Shown here piece by piece: positions 1 through 8,207 of a stretch of 64,000 nucleotides of DNA; the stretch's first letter is position 1, and each line of letters starts with the position of its first letter. A model generated the notes under the pieces. That model was not told the DNA's origin and did no database searches. It saw only the letters and a program-made list of their open reading frames with translations. Source of the stretch: Pelobacter propionicus DSM 2379 (GTDB lineage Bacteria > Desulfobacterota > Desulfuromonadia > Geobacterales > Pseudopelobacteraceae); NCBI RefSeq assembly GCF_000015045.1, contig NC_008609.1:1665001-1729000 (forward strand), written 5' to 3'. Position numbers and translations under genes: made by a program.

Positions 1-831
1 TTCAGCAAGATCGGTCTGCGGGAAATCCCGCCGCTTCTGTTCGTGTTCAGCCGTTTTACCCTGGCGACGATGATCATGCTGGTGCTGTTCGCCCGGCGGC
101 TGCCGGCCCTGGATCGCACGATCCTCAGGCGTGGCGCCATCGTGGGGGCTGCCTTGGGATTGACCAACATCACCTTTGTCTTCGGCGTCCGGGGTACCAG
201 CATCTCCCGGGCCGGTGTGCTCAACAACCTGTTCGTGCTGTTCATCCCGCTGATCGGCAAACTGATCTGGAAGGAGCGCGTCGGGCGGATCAACCTGGCC
301 GGTCTGGCGCTGGCCGGCGCCGGCATCTGGCTTCTGGCCACCAGCGGCGGAGCCGGGTTCAACCGGGGCGACCTGATCTCGACCCTCTGCGCCCTGTTCA
401 TCGCCGTCCACATCATCACCGTCTCCCGGGTCCTGGCCGACGATGATGTCTATCTGGTATCCCTGGTGCAGTTCGCCACGGTTGCGCTCATGTCGGGCGT
501 TGCCCTGCTCTCCTGCCCGGCAGTGCCGGCAGCCGTCAGCGGCGCGGCCCTGTTCTCGGTGGTCTACTGCGCCATCTTCCCCACCGTGGTCTGCTTCACG
601 CTGCAGAACAGCTTCCAGCGCTACGTCACCCCCACCAGGGCGGGGCTGGTCTACACCCTGGACCCGGTCTGGAGCCTCTTGGCCGGATTCCTCGTCCTGG
701 GAGAGCGCCTGCTGGCGCTGGAATGGCTGGGGTGCGCCATGATTTTCCTGGCGGTGCTGATCCCCCTGTTGGCGCGCTATCTGATGGAAACCCGGCTCAT
801 GCGCCGCTACTGCCCGCACCGCCTCCCCTGA
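1..831 (+). CDS. EamA/DMT-family permease, 5' end cut off
   Basis: Inner-membrane drug/metabolite transporter (DMT superfamily, EamA) fragment. The frame is open from base 1, so the true start lies left of the window; the GTG at 43 is only an internal codon. The visible ~276 residues are almost wholly hydrophobic, with about eight to nine membrane segments and the usual two-repeat EamA pattern. The second repeat includes GLVYTLDPVWSLLAGFLVLGE, typical of the end of an EamA domain. It ends in a short basic tail (RLMRRYCPHR). Substrate cannot be predicted; these proteins export or import amino acids, nucleotides or other metabolites. The next gene is convergent. Confidence 0.88.
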   Translation, partial: FSKIGLREIPPLLFVFSRFTLATMIMLVLFARRLPALDRTILRRGAIVGAALGLTNITFVFGVRGTSISRAGVLNNLFVLFIPLIGKLIWKERVGRINLAGLALAGAGIWLLATSGGAGFNRGDLISTLCALFIAVHIITVSRVLADDDVYLVSLVQFATVALMSGVALLSCPAVPAAVSGAALFSVVYCAIFPTVVCFTLQNSFQRYVTPTRAGLVYTLDPVWSLLAGFLVLGERLLALEWLGCAMIFLAVLIPLLARYLMETRLMRRYCPHRLP

Positions 832-853
832 ATCCCACCAGCCTAAGGCGCAG

Positions 854-1156
854 CTACCTGCTCATGTTCAGGTTGCTGATCTGCTGGAAGCTGTACTCCA
901 GGGTCGTCAGCTGGGCCGGGTTATTGGTGTCGTTCACCCGGTAGTAGAAGACCTTTTTCTGCTGGTTATAGCCGCCGTCCACCACGCACCTTCCGGCGTC
1001 GTTCAGCTGCCTGGCCTTTTCGATGAAGTATGTGCGCATGAAGAGTTGCTGGCTGGGCAGGAGCAGCTTGGACTGTTTGATGGGCTGGCACCTGTCGGCG
1101 GCCAGTGCCGGCAGGGAGATGGTCAGCAGGGTCATCAGCGTCAGGATCAGTTTCAT
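854..1156 (-). CDS. small exported protein of unknown function
   Basis: A 100-residue protein with a clear Sec signal peptide: MKLILTLMTLLTISLPALAA, with cleavage probably after ALA. The mature part of about 80 residues is polar, with two Cys (in DRCQP and GRCVVDGGYNQ), which could form a disulphide in the periplasm. The start is supported by an AGAGAGGA Shine-Dalgarno just upstream. No family is recognised. The sequence YYRVNDTNNPAQLTTLEYSF suggests a beta-rich fold. It is convergent with the permease gene and stands alone. Confidence 0.75.
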   Translation of the reverse strand: MKLILTLMTLLTISLPALAADRCQPIKQSKLLLPSQQLFMRTYFIEKARQLNDAGRCVVDGGYNQQKKVFYYRVNDTNNPAQLTTLEYSFQQISNLNMSR

Positions 1157-1256
1157 GTCGTTCCTCTCTTTATAGCGGGACGGGATTCGTTGGTACGGAA
1201 GGGCGGGGCGGGCGTACTGCCGGAGTCCCTCTCCGCCCGTGGCATTCCCGACCGCT

Positions 1257-1640
1257 CTAGATTGCGCTCAGCACATGGCTGGCCAGCACCTTCTGCAGTT
1301 CGTAGACATTCACCTCTTTGGTGAACTTCTTCTCCATGGGGATGGTTTCCCCGCCGATCCAGAGCATCAGCTCGGCATCGGGATCAAAGCTGGCCCCGGT
1401 CTCGATGGAGAATTTGGTGATCCTGTTGTAGGGGATGGACAGGTACTCGATCTTCCTGCCGGAAAGCCCCTGCACGTTCACCATGACCAGCCTCCTGTTG
1501 GTGAAGAGGAAGGTGTCGCGGTTGACGGCGAAGCCGGCTTCGATGATCTCGCCGTCGATCAGCAACTGCCGGTATTCCGTGTTGTATTTCTTTATCTCGG
1601 CCGATCCGCCCGCCTTCGTTGTCCCGGTAAAAAGCCCCAT
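1257..1640 (-). CDS. bacterial PH-domain-like protein
   Basis: A 127-residue cytoplasmic protein starting MGLFTGTTKAGG. The start at 1640 is chosen because AGGAGTG precedes it at normal spacing; upstream in-frame sequence looks non-coding. The pattern ..LLIDGEIIEAGF...RDTFLFTNRRLVMVNVQG..., then ..IPYNRITKFSIETG..., is the bacterial pleckstrin-homology fold (bPH/YvbH type): a seven-stranded barrel ending in a helix (ELQKVLASHVL). Function in the family is generally unknown; some members oligomerise at membranes. No signal peptide or membrane segment. Transcribed divergently from the UspA gene, with 185 bp between. Confidence 0.72.
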   Translation of the reverse strand: MGLFTGTTKAGGSAEIKKYNTEYRQLLIDGEIIEAGFAVNRDTFLFTNRRLVMVNVQGLSGRKIEYLSIPYNRITKFSIETGASFDPDAELMLWIGGETIPMEKKFTKEVNVYELQKVLASHVLSAI

Positions 1641-1825
1641 CAGCTTCACACTCCTTTTTTCGTTGGATCCACACCTCGCTCCAGGGGCGTGGCTTGCCAC
1701 GTCGGCATGATACACCAGCCAGTCCCCCTGTCAACCCGCACCCCGCGCTCCCCCGCACATCCGGTGGTACACTTGTATCCAGCCGCAGCCGTGATTCCTC
1801 TTCGGGCGGCGGCCGGGAGGCTTCC

Positions 1826-2626
1826 ATGGGCTATCAGAGGATACTCTCCGTTGTCAACGAACAGACCGGCTCCACCGTGGCTGCCCGCTATGCCATTGCC
1901 CTGGCCGCGGCCGGCGGCTCCGAGTTGGTCCTCTACGCCGCCCATGGCGAGGGAACCGACGGAAGCACGCTGCTCCATACCGAACGACACCTGGACCACC
2001 TCTTCCGCATCGCTTTTGAACGGGACATCCCGGTTACGCGCATAACCGAGTCCGGTATGATCGCCCGGCTCCTGCCCCGGCGGGTGGAGGAGGAACGGGT
2101 CGGCCTGGTCTTCTACCCCCTGATCCCGCCCGAGTGCTACGGCGCCGCATTCCAACAGCAGGCTGTCCACCAGCTCCTGCGCCTGGTCAGGGCCGACCTG
2201 GCGATCATGCGCATCATGCACATGGGCAAGCTCCACCCCCACCACATCCTGGTGCCGCTGGGCGGCAGAACAGGCAGCCGGGAGCGGCTGGCCGACTTTA
2301 TCTCCCTTCTGGCAAAGAGTTTCCATTCACCGGTCACCCTGTTCCACCGGCCGGGCGGCAGGGGGCCAAGCAGGCTCGAAAACCTCGCCCTGCTGCGCGA
2401 CAACCTGCTGCGGCAGCAGGTGCAGGTCCTGGAGCGCAGCGCCACGGGCCGCATCGCCCGGGCGATCGTCGTGGAGGCGGTCAGTCACCATCACGACCTG
2501 ATCGTGCTGGGAGCCAGTGAGCGCGGCACCCTGCGGCGCCTTTTTTTCGGCAATCCGGCCGGGGACGTGATGCAGCACCCCCCCTGTAACGCCATCCTGT
2601 TCCGGCAGGCCCCGGATCGGCCATGA
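1826..2626 (+). CDS. universal stress protein (UspA) family, tandem domains
   Basis: A 266-residue protein with two Usp-like halves. The N-terminal half (MGYQRILSVVNEQTGST, residues 1 to ~125) is diverged. The C-terminal half (from about residue 133, HHILVPLGGRTGSRERL) ends with HDLIVLGASERGTLRRLF, the position of the nucleotide-binding G-x2-G-x9-G loop; the loop is imperfect here (GASERG..FFGN), so ATP binding is uncertain. The ATG at 1826 follows GGGAGG. The stop overlaps the start of the P-type ATPase gene (ATGA at 2623), so the two are translationally coupled and likely cooperate, perhaps with the Usp protein sensing ion or energy stress. Confidence 0.85.
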   Translation: MGYQRILSVVNEQTGSTVAARYAIALAAAGGSELVLYAAHGEGTDGSTLLHTERHLDHLFRIAFERDIPVTRITESGMIARLLPRRVEEERVGLVFYPLIPPECYGAAFQQQAVHQLLRLVRADLAIMRIMHMGKLHPHHILVPLGGRTGSRERLADFISLLAKSFHSPVTLFHRPGGRGPSRLENLALLRDNLLRQQVQVLERSATGRIARAIVVEAVSHHHDLIVLGASERGTLRRLFFGNPAGDVMQHPPCNAILFRQAPDRP

Positions 2627-5262
2627 AGATCCAGGCCCTCGCCCATGACGAGGTCTTCTCCTCCCTCCTCAGCAGCCCCCGGGGGCTCGACGATGGGGAT
2701 GTGGCGCGGCGCCTCGCGGAGTACGGCCCCAACGAGATCCGCCAGCTGCACGTCCGCTCGATGCTGTCACGCCTGACAGCGCACTTCACCCACTTCCTGG
2801 CGCTGCTGCTCTGGTTCGCGGCCGGTCTCTGCTTCCTGTCCGAATACCTCCACCCGGGGGAAGGGTTGCTGCGGCTGGGGGTGGCCATCCTTGCCATAAT
2901 CCTGATCAACGCCCTGTTCAGCTTTATCCAGGAATACCGTACCGAAAAGGCCATTGAAGAGCTGCGCAAGCTGCTCCCCTTCCGGATCGCGGTGCTCAGG
3001 AACGGGGTGGAAACGGAGGTGGACGCAGGGGAGATCGTGCCGGGGGATCTGGTGCTGCTGCGCGAGGGGGACAAGGTGCCGGCCGATGGCCGGGTCGTCC
3101 TTTCCAACCGCCTGACGGTCAACAATGCGCCGCTGACCGGGGAATCGGACTCCCGCCTGCTCAGCGACGCCCCCTGGGAGGGGGACGTGGCGGAGAGCCA
3201 TAACCTGGTCTTTGCCGGGACCCTGGTGGTGGGCGGCGGCGGCCAGGTCGTGGTCTATGCCACCGGCATGGCAACGGAGTTCGGCAAGATCGCCCACATC
3301 ACCGGCGGGGTGGTGCAGGAGGTGAGCCCGCTGCAGGTGGAGATCCTCCGGGTCACCCGCATCGTCGCCGCCATCGCCGTTGCCTGCGGGGCCTGTTTTT
3401 TCGTCATGGGGGAGCTGTTCGGGCGAGGGTTCTGGAACAACTTCCTGTTCGCCATCGGCATCATCATCGCACTGGTTCCCGAGGGGTTGCTCCCCACCGT
3501 CACCCTGTCGCTGGCCATGGCAAGCCGGCGCATGGCGCGCCGCAACGCCCTGGTAAAGAGCCTGAACGCCGTGGAGGCGCTCGGTTCGGTGGACATGATC
3601 TGCACCGACAAGACCGGCACCCTGACCCAGAATCTGATGACCGTGAAGAGCCTCTGGAGTCCGGACGATGGCGCCATGGCCTGCACCGTTGCCCTGTTCT
3701 GCAATAACGCCACGCCATCGTCTGACGGGGTCAGGGGCGATCCCACCGAGACGGCGCTTTACCGCTATGCCGCCGAGCGGGTCAGGCTGGACGCCGAGCG
3801 CCTTGACGAAGCCCCCTTCGACGCCGACCGCAAACGCATGGCCACAGTGAACCGCATTGACGGCAGGCTGCTCGTGCTGGTCAAGGGGGCCGCCGAAACG
3901 GTGCTGCCGCTGTGCGGCCGTATCCCCCGGGAGGGGGGCATCGTAGCGCTGGACTGCGCTCTGACAACGGAACTGGAGGGGCGTCACCGGGCCATGGCAG
4001 GCCAGGGGCTGCGCATGATGGCTCTGGCCTACCGGGAGCTGGATCAGCTGCCCAGTCAGGAAATCCCGGAGCAGGGGCTGGTCTTCGCCGGATTCATGGG
4101 GCTGGAGGACCCACCACGGCCGGAGGTGGCGTCGGCGCTCCGGCAGTGTCGCAGCGCCGGTATCCGGGTGATCATGATCACCGGCGATGCCGGGCCGACG
4201 GCGGCGGCCATCGCCCGGGAGATCGGACTGCTGGAGGGGGAACCGGTCATCATCCAGGGGAAAGAGTGCGCCACCATGCCGGACAGCCAGTTGCGCCGGG
4301 AGCTGAAGCAGGACAACCTGATCTTCGCCCGCATGTCGCCCCAGAACAAGATACACGTGGTCAGCCTGCTGATGGAAGAGGGTCACCGGGTGGCGGTCAC
4401 CGGCGACGGGGTCAACGATGCGTCGGCGCTGAAGAAGGCCCATGTGGGCGTCGCCATGGGGCTCTCCGGGACCAGCGTTGCCCGCGAGGCGGCGGACATC
4501 GTGCTGTTGGATGACAACTTCGCCTCCATCGTCCATGCCATCGAGGAGGGGCGCACCGTTTTTCAGAACATCCGCAACTTCATCACCTATATCTTCGCCT
4601 CCAACATCCCGGAACTGATCCCCTACATCGCCTACATCCTGTTCGGCATCCCCCTGCCGCTGACCATCATGCAGATCCTGGCCGTGGACCTGGGCACCGA
4701 CATGTTCCCGGCCCTGGCCCTCGGCTCGGAGAGCCCGCCGCCAGACATCATGCGGCGCCCTCCGCGGCCGAAGGCGGAGCGCCTGCTCACCGGCGGCGTG
4801 CTCACCAGGGCCTACCTCTTCCTGGGGCTCTTGGAGGCGCTGGCCTGCATGGGCGGCTACTTCTACGTCATGCAGGGGGGCGGGTGGGAGTGGCCGCAGA
4901 CGCTGGCCCCCTCGTCGACGCTCTACCTGCGGGCCACCACGGCCTGCCTGGCCGGCATCATCGCCACCCAGGTCGCCAATGTGTTCACCTGCCGCTCGCC
5001 CCACCTCTCCATCGTCACCCTGGGGTTTCTCTCCAACCGCCTGCTGCTGGTGGGAATCGCGCTGGAGCTGGCATTGGCCCTGCTGATCATCTACACCCCC
5101 GGCGGCAACGCCATCTTCGGCTGCGCGCCCCTCGGGCCGGACGTCTGGCTGCTGCTTCTGCCCTTTGCCCTGCTGCTGCTGGGCGCTGACGAGGTCCGCA
5201 AGCTGGTCCACAAGCGGCTCTCCGGCTCCGCTTCAGTCGGCCGTGACTCTGCTGTGGGGTGA
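2623..5262 (+). CDS. P-type cation ATPase resembling Na,K-ATPase (type II)
   Basis: An 879-residue integral membrane ATP-driven cation pump. It shows a Cation_ATPase_N region, the actuator loop PLTGES, the phosphorylation motif DKTGTLT with D329, the hinge TGDGVNDASALKKA, and about ten membrane helices. Ion-site residues match the Na,K/H,K (IIC) group rather than ordinary bacterial Ca pumps: VPEGL in M4 (E287), SNIPE in M5 (S660, N661, E664) and DLGTDM in M6 (D689, D693). No separate beta-subunit gene is seen nearby. The upstream Usp gene overlaps by 4 bp. The transported ion (Na+, K+ or Ca2+) is inferred only from these residues. Confidence 0.93.
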   Translation: MKIQALAHDEVFSSLLSSPRGLDDGDVARRLAEYGPNEIRQLHVRSMLSRLTAHFTHFLALLLWFAAGLCFLSEYLHPGEGLLRLGVAILAIILINALFSFIQEYRTEKAIEELRKLLPFRIAVLRNGVETEVDAGEIVPGDLVLLREGDKVPADGRVVLSNRLTVNNAPLTGESDSRLLSDAPWEGDVAESHNLVFAGTLVVGGGGQVVVYATGMATEFGKIAHITGGVVQEVSPLQVEILRVTRIVAAIAVACGACFFVMGELFGRGFWNNFLFAIGIIIALVPEGLLPTVTLSLAMASRRMARRNALVKSLNAVEALGSVDMICTDKTGTLTQNLMTVKSLWSPDDGAMACTVALFCNNATPSSDGVRGDPTETALYRYAAERVRLDAERLDEAPFDADRKRMATVNRIDGRLLVLVKGAAETVLPLCGRIPREGGIVALDCALTTELEGRHRAMAGQGLRMMALAYRELDQLPSQEIPEQGLVFAGFMGLEDPPRPEVASALRQCRSAGIRVIMITGDAGPTAAAIAREIGLLEGEPVIIQGKECATMPDSQLRRELKQDNLIFARMSPQNKIHVVSLLMEEGHRVAVTGDGVNDASALKKAHVGVAMGLSGTSVAREAADIVLLDDNFASIVHAIEEGRTVFQNIRNFITYIFASNIPELIPYIAYILFGIPLPLTIMQILAVDLGTDMFPALALGSESPPPDIMRRPPRPKAERLLTGGVLTRAYLFLGLLEALACMGGYFYVMQGGGWEWPQTLAPSSTLYLRATTACLAGIIATQVANVFTCRSPHLSIVTLGFLSNRLLLVGIALELALALLIIYTPGGNAIFGCAPLGPDVWLLLLPFALLLLGADEVRKLVHKRLSGSASVGRDSAVG

Positions 5263-5442
5263 GACGTGCGATTGGGGGGTATACGTGGGTTCCACGGGAG
5301 GTGTGCCATGAATCGCTGGATCGCGGGAGTAGTCGTCCCTTTCAGCACTGGCTCCGGGGAGGGAGGTAGGGGCGCTGGCAGGCCACGGGCGCGGCCGTCA
5401 TCGGCGTTGTGGATGGGGGGCATCCCGTGCTACCCTGCGCAG

Positions 5443-5946
5443 ATGAAATTTACCCTTCTGACCCACTTCAAGGAATTTGACAAGCGCTCCAACACCGGCC
5501 AGCTGGTGCTGGAGATTCTGGGAGAGGCGGCCGAGCAGTTGCAGTGGGACCGCCTCAAGCCGCCGCCAGGGCTGGTGGAGGAGATCGAGTCCGGCGGGGT
5601 GGCGCTGGTCTACCCCGGCCCGCGGGATCAGGAGAAGGATGATGCCGACGACCTGTCGGGCATCAAGCGCTTCATCCTGATCGACGGCACCTGGCACCAG
5701 GCCCGCAAGATCCACCAGCGCAGCCCCTACCTGCGCAAGGCCCGCCGGGTCAGCCTCACGCCGGCAGGGGAGTCGCAGTACAACCTGCGCAAGAACCAGA
5801 AGGAGTCCTGCCTCTGTACCGCGGAATGCGTGATCGAGATCCTGCTGGGCATCGGGATGACCGAACATGCCGAGCAGCTGCGGCAGCGCTTCCTGGCCTT
5901 TATCAGGCCGCCGGGCGCCATGCGCGGCGAGGCCATGGGCTCCTGA
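5443..5946 (+). CDS. DTW-domain protein (tRNA aminocarboxypropyltransferase-like)
   Basis: A 167-residue cytoplasmic protein. It carries the family signatures LTHFKEFDKRSNTGQLV, LIDGTWHQARKI (the D-T-W motif) and a basic RKNQKESCLCTAE stretch. Characterised relatives (TapT/YfiP and TuaA, COG3148) transfer a 3-amino-3-carboxypropyl group from SAM to tRNA uridine. The start at 5443 gives the conserved fold directly. An in-frame extension exists back to 5266, but it is low-complexity and lacks the N-terminal zinc Cys cluster many relatives carry. No strong ribosome site precedes 5443, so the start is uncertain. Confidence 0.78.
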   Translation: MKFTLLTHFKEFDKRSNTGQLVLEILGEAAEQLQWDRLKPPPGLVEEIESGGVALVYPGPRDQEKDDADDLSGIKRFILIDGTWHQARKIHQRSPYLRKARRVSLTPAGESQYNLRKNQKESCLCTAECVIEILLGIGMTEHAEQLRQRFLAFIRPPGAMRGEAMGS

Positions 5947-6058
5947 AACAGCGCTCCCTCCTCTGCCGCCCGTTTTCGTGCAGAGGGATACAGTGTATCC
6001 GTTCCCGCACCGCCATGTGAGCCGTCTTGTTTTGTGTGAGAAGCACCGGTGCCACGTT

Positions 6059-7321
6059 ATGCCGAAACCACTGCTGCCTATCTTGTTTCTTTCCTGCCTC
6101 TTCTGTCAGGCCGTGCCCGGCCTGTGCGCCGTCGACGGGGTTCCAGACCCGAACCAGGCCCGTGGGCCGATCGAGCAGGGGGAGTATGACAGCAGCCTGG
6201 AGCAGCTGCGGCGCAGCCATGAGCTCTTCCCCCTGAACCAGTCCATCAGGCGCAGCCTGGCCGAGGGGTACCACGCCGCCGGCCTGGAGCTTCTGCGCAA
6301 GAAGCAGTACCAGAAGGCTGACCAGCTTTTCGCCGGGGGGAACGAGCTGTACCCCGAAGATCCCCGCTTCATGTTCCTGCGCGGCGTCTGCGCCTACTAT
6401 CTGAAACAGTACGATAGCGCCCGCTACGAGCTGGAGCAGGCCCACCGCCTGTTGCCTGACGACGTGGAGCTGCTGCATATGCTGGGGCGGGTGCTCTACG
6501 ACACGGACAACCGTGGTCAGGCCCTGGACCTGTGGCAGCGGGCCCTGGAGCTGGACCCGTCCCAGCGGGAGATCGCAACTCTGCTGGAGCGCTCCAAGCG
6601 GCAGATGGCCGTGGAAGAGCAGATGCCCAGGGGATACAGCTCCCGCTTCGACCTGGCCTATGACAGGGGGGTGGACATGGCCTTTGCCCTGGCCGTGCTG
6701 GACGAACTGGAGAACGCCGCCAGCCAGGTGGGGAGCGAACTGGGTCACTTCCCACCGGCGCGGGTGCCGGTTTCCATCTACAGCCGGGCCGACTACACCG
6801 CGGTCACCGCGGCGCCGGACTGGTCGGGCGGCGTCTACGACGGGACCATCCGGCTCCCCTTCGGCGCCCTGCGCCAGCTGAATCCGCGCCTGAAAGCCGT
6901 GCTGCACCATGAATATGCCCATGTGGTGGTCTTTGACCTGACCCACGGCAACTGTCCGCTCTGGCTGAACGAAGGGATCGCCGAGATGTTCGGGCGCAGG
7001 CAGTGCGCCCCCCCGGCCAGGAAGGAGCGGGTGGCGCGGGGCAGGCAGGTCATGGATATCAGGAAGCTGGAGCGCAGCTTCGACGCCCTGGGCGCCAGGG
7101 ACGCCGGGCTGGCCTATCAGCAGAGCTGGTCGCTGGTCAACCACCTGGTGACCGCCTATGGCTGGCACCGGGTGAGCGCGATCCTGCTGGCCCTGGGGGA
7201 GGGGGCGACAACGGAGCAGGCCATTGCCCGCGCCCTGGGGGATTATGGTTTGAGCTATGGTGGTCTGGTGCGGGAGTGGCGCGAAGCGCAGGAGCGAGCA
7301 AGGGGAGGCGTGCGGGAATGA
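6059..7321 (+). CDS. exported TPR protein with HExxH metallopeptidase-like domain
   Basis: A 420-residue protein. It begins with a signal-like segment (MPKPLLPILFLSCLFCQAVPGLCA). Several TPR repeats follow (about residues 35-190; e.g. SLAEGYHAAGLELLRKKQY, LHMLGRVLYDTDNRGQAL). The C-terminal half is a gluzincin 'peptidase MA-like' domain with HHEYAHVVV (H284, E285, H288) and a downstream glutamate in WLNEGIAEMF. Active-site residues are intact, so it may be a zinc protease in the periplasm. The ATG at 6059 fits the signal peptide; no strong ribosome site is visible. Function within the family is unknown. It follows the DTW gene by 112 bp. Confidence 0.8.
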   Translation: MPKPLLPILFLSCLFCQAVPGLCAVDGVPDPNQARGPIEQGEYDSSLEQLRRSHELFPLNQSIRRSLAEGYHAAGLELLRKKQYQKADQLFAGGNELYPEDPRFMFLRGVCAYYLKQYDSARYELEQAHRLLPDDVELLHMLGRVLYDTDNRGQALDLWQRALELDPSQREIATLLERSKRQMAVEEQMPRGYSSRFDLAYDRGVDMAFALAVLDELENAASQVGSELGHFPPARVPVSIYSRADYTAVTAAPDWSGGVYDGTIRLPFGALRQLNPRLKAVLHHEYAHVVVFDLTHGNCPLWLNEGIAEMFGRRQCAPPARKERVARGRQVMDIRKLERSFDALGARDAGLAYQQSWSLVNHLVTAYGWHRVSAILLALGEGATTEQAIARALGDYGLSYGGLVREWREAQERARGGVRE

Positions 7322-7724
7322 CGAGCAGGTATCTCCAGAATCGGATCAAACCATCTGCCTCACACGAAGGTGTCACCTGCGCGCCCACTTTCCCTGGCTG
7401 GGCCGGCATGCCGGATTCAGCGATTTCTGGACGAGCTGCCTTGACTCCCTCCCTCTTTCAACTGTTATGCGCCTTCTTCATGAGGAGGGTGTGACCGTCC
7501 TGTGATACCAGCCGCCCGCGAGAGGAGGGTTCGGGAGTTCTGCGAACGCTGCGGCTTCTCCCTCAGGCTCCCGATCGTCTCCACGTCCCTGCACTTCTCC
7601 CTGATCACGGGGTTCGGCGGCGGCCTGCTGCCGGACTTGTCGTTCACCTGAGCGTCTTGCTTCCCCTTTGACGTATCGGGCACGGCGGTATATAGTGCCC
7701 GTCAATTAAAATTCACTCCGATTT
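7322..7724. other. 403-bp stretch with no recognised gene
   Basis: Short open frames occur on both strands here (for example 7465-7683 minus), but none has a ribosome site plus a protein-like composition, and no family is recognisable. The stretch lies between the end of the TPR/peptidase gene and a palindromic repeat and IS element, so it may hold decayed sequence. Confidence 0.4.
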
Positions 7725-7882
7725 ACGTTCATCTTCAGCTTGATTGAAACCAATACTCCCCCCTTTGAAAAGGGGGGCTAGGGGGGATTTGTTGGCGTTG
7801 GGTTTTGAGGCAAATCCCCCTAAATCCCCCTTTTCCAAAGGGGGGACTTTGCACTGCACCGCTACTGGCTGAAGATCAACGT
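7725..7882. repeat. MITE-like palindromic element, ~158 bp
   Basis: The outer arms are 7725-7739 (acgttcatcttcagc) and 7868-7882 (gctgaagatcaacgt), inverted with 14 of 15 bases matching. Inside are two longer inverted arms of ~40 nt rich in C5-6/G5-6 runs: near 7754-7793 (CCCCCCTTTGAAAAGGGGGG then GGGGGGATTTG) and near 7812-7852 (CAAATCCCCCTAAATCCCCC then AAAGGGGGG). The whole can fold into one long hairpin. G/C-run repeats with GGGGGATTT cores are common dispersed intergenic elements in bacterial genomes. No coding capacity. Confidence 0.75.
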
Positions 7883-8081
7883 TGATCGAGAAATTTATTT
7901 CAGTAATGTTGAGCTGGCGGCGGAAGTGCGGCTATGGCTGGGAAGCGCTCTTCCTCTGCCTGTTTGCACAGGGAACCGTGAAAACGGTAATCAGTTTTCA
8001 TGTTCACAAACGAAATGTCCCGTTTGGGGTGTTATCAAGGTCTGGTCAATTACGAGTTGGTCGCAGACAAGGAAAGGAAAA

Positions 8082-8101
8082 TAACTCAACTTTCGCAGTT
8101 G
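8082..8101 (+). repeat. left terminal inverted repeat of the IS
   Basis: 20 bp, an exact reverse complement of 9624-9643. Matching stops immediately inside (gta versus atg), which defines the repeat length. Confidence 0.92.
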
Positions 8102-8136
8102 GTATAAATACGCAAAATATTGTAATTATTAATAGT

Positions 8137-8207
8137 ATAGCGTCGTAATCTGGATTAAAATGGCTTTGTTCCCCAACAAATCCACCAACACAGAGAGACG
8201 ACGCTAT
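8137..8207 (+). promoter_or_regulatory. hairpin that masks the transposase start codon
   Basis: A perfect 10-bp inverted repeat: atagcgtcgt at 8137-8146 and acgacgctat at 8198-8207. The right arm covers the first two bases of the ATG (8206-8208). Transcripts entering from outside the element would carry both arms and could hide the start codon. IS10 and IS50 use the same principle to limit transposition by external read-through. Whether the element's own promoter starts inside the loop is not known. Confidence 0.55.

Noticed and set aside
2767-5211. 814-codon open frame on the minus strand opposite the P-type ATPase gene
   Set aside because: Composition is Gln/Gly/Asp/His-rich as expected for antisense of a high-GC gene; no domain; the plus-strand ATPase is unambiguous.
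7882-8148. 88-codon frame running from the MITE into the IS left end
   Set aside because: Crosses the IS boundary and has no ribosome site or domain.
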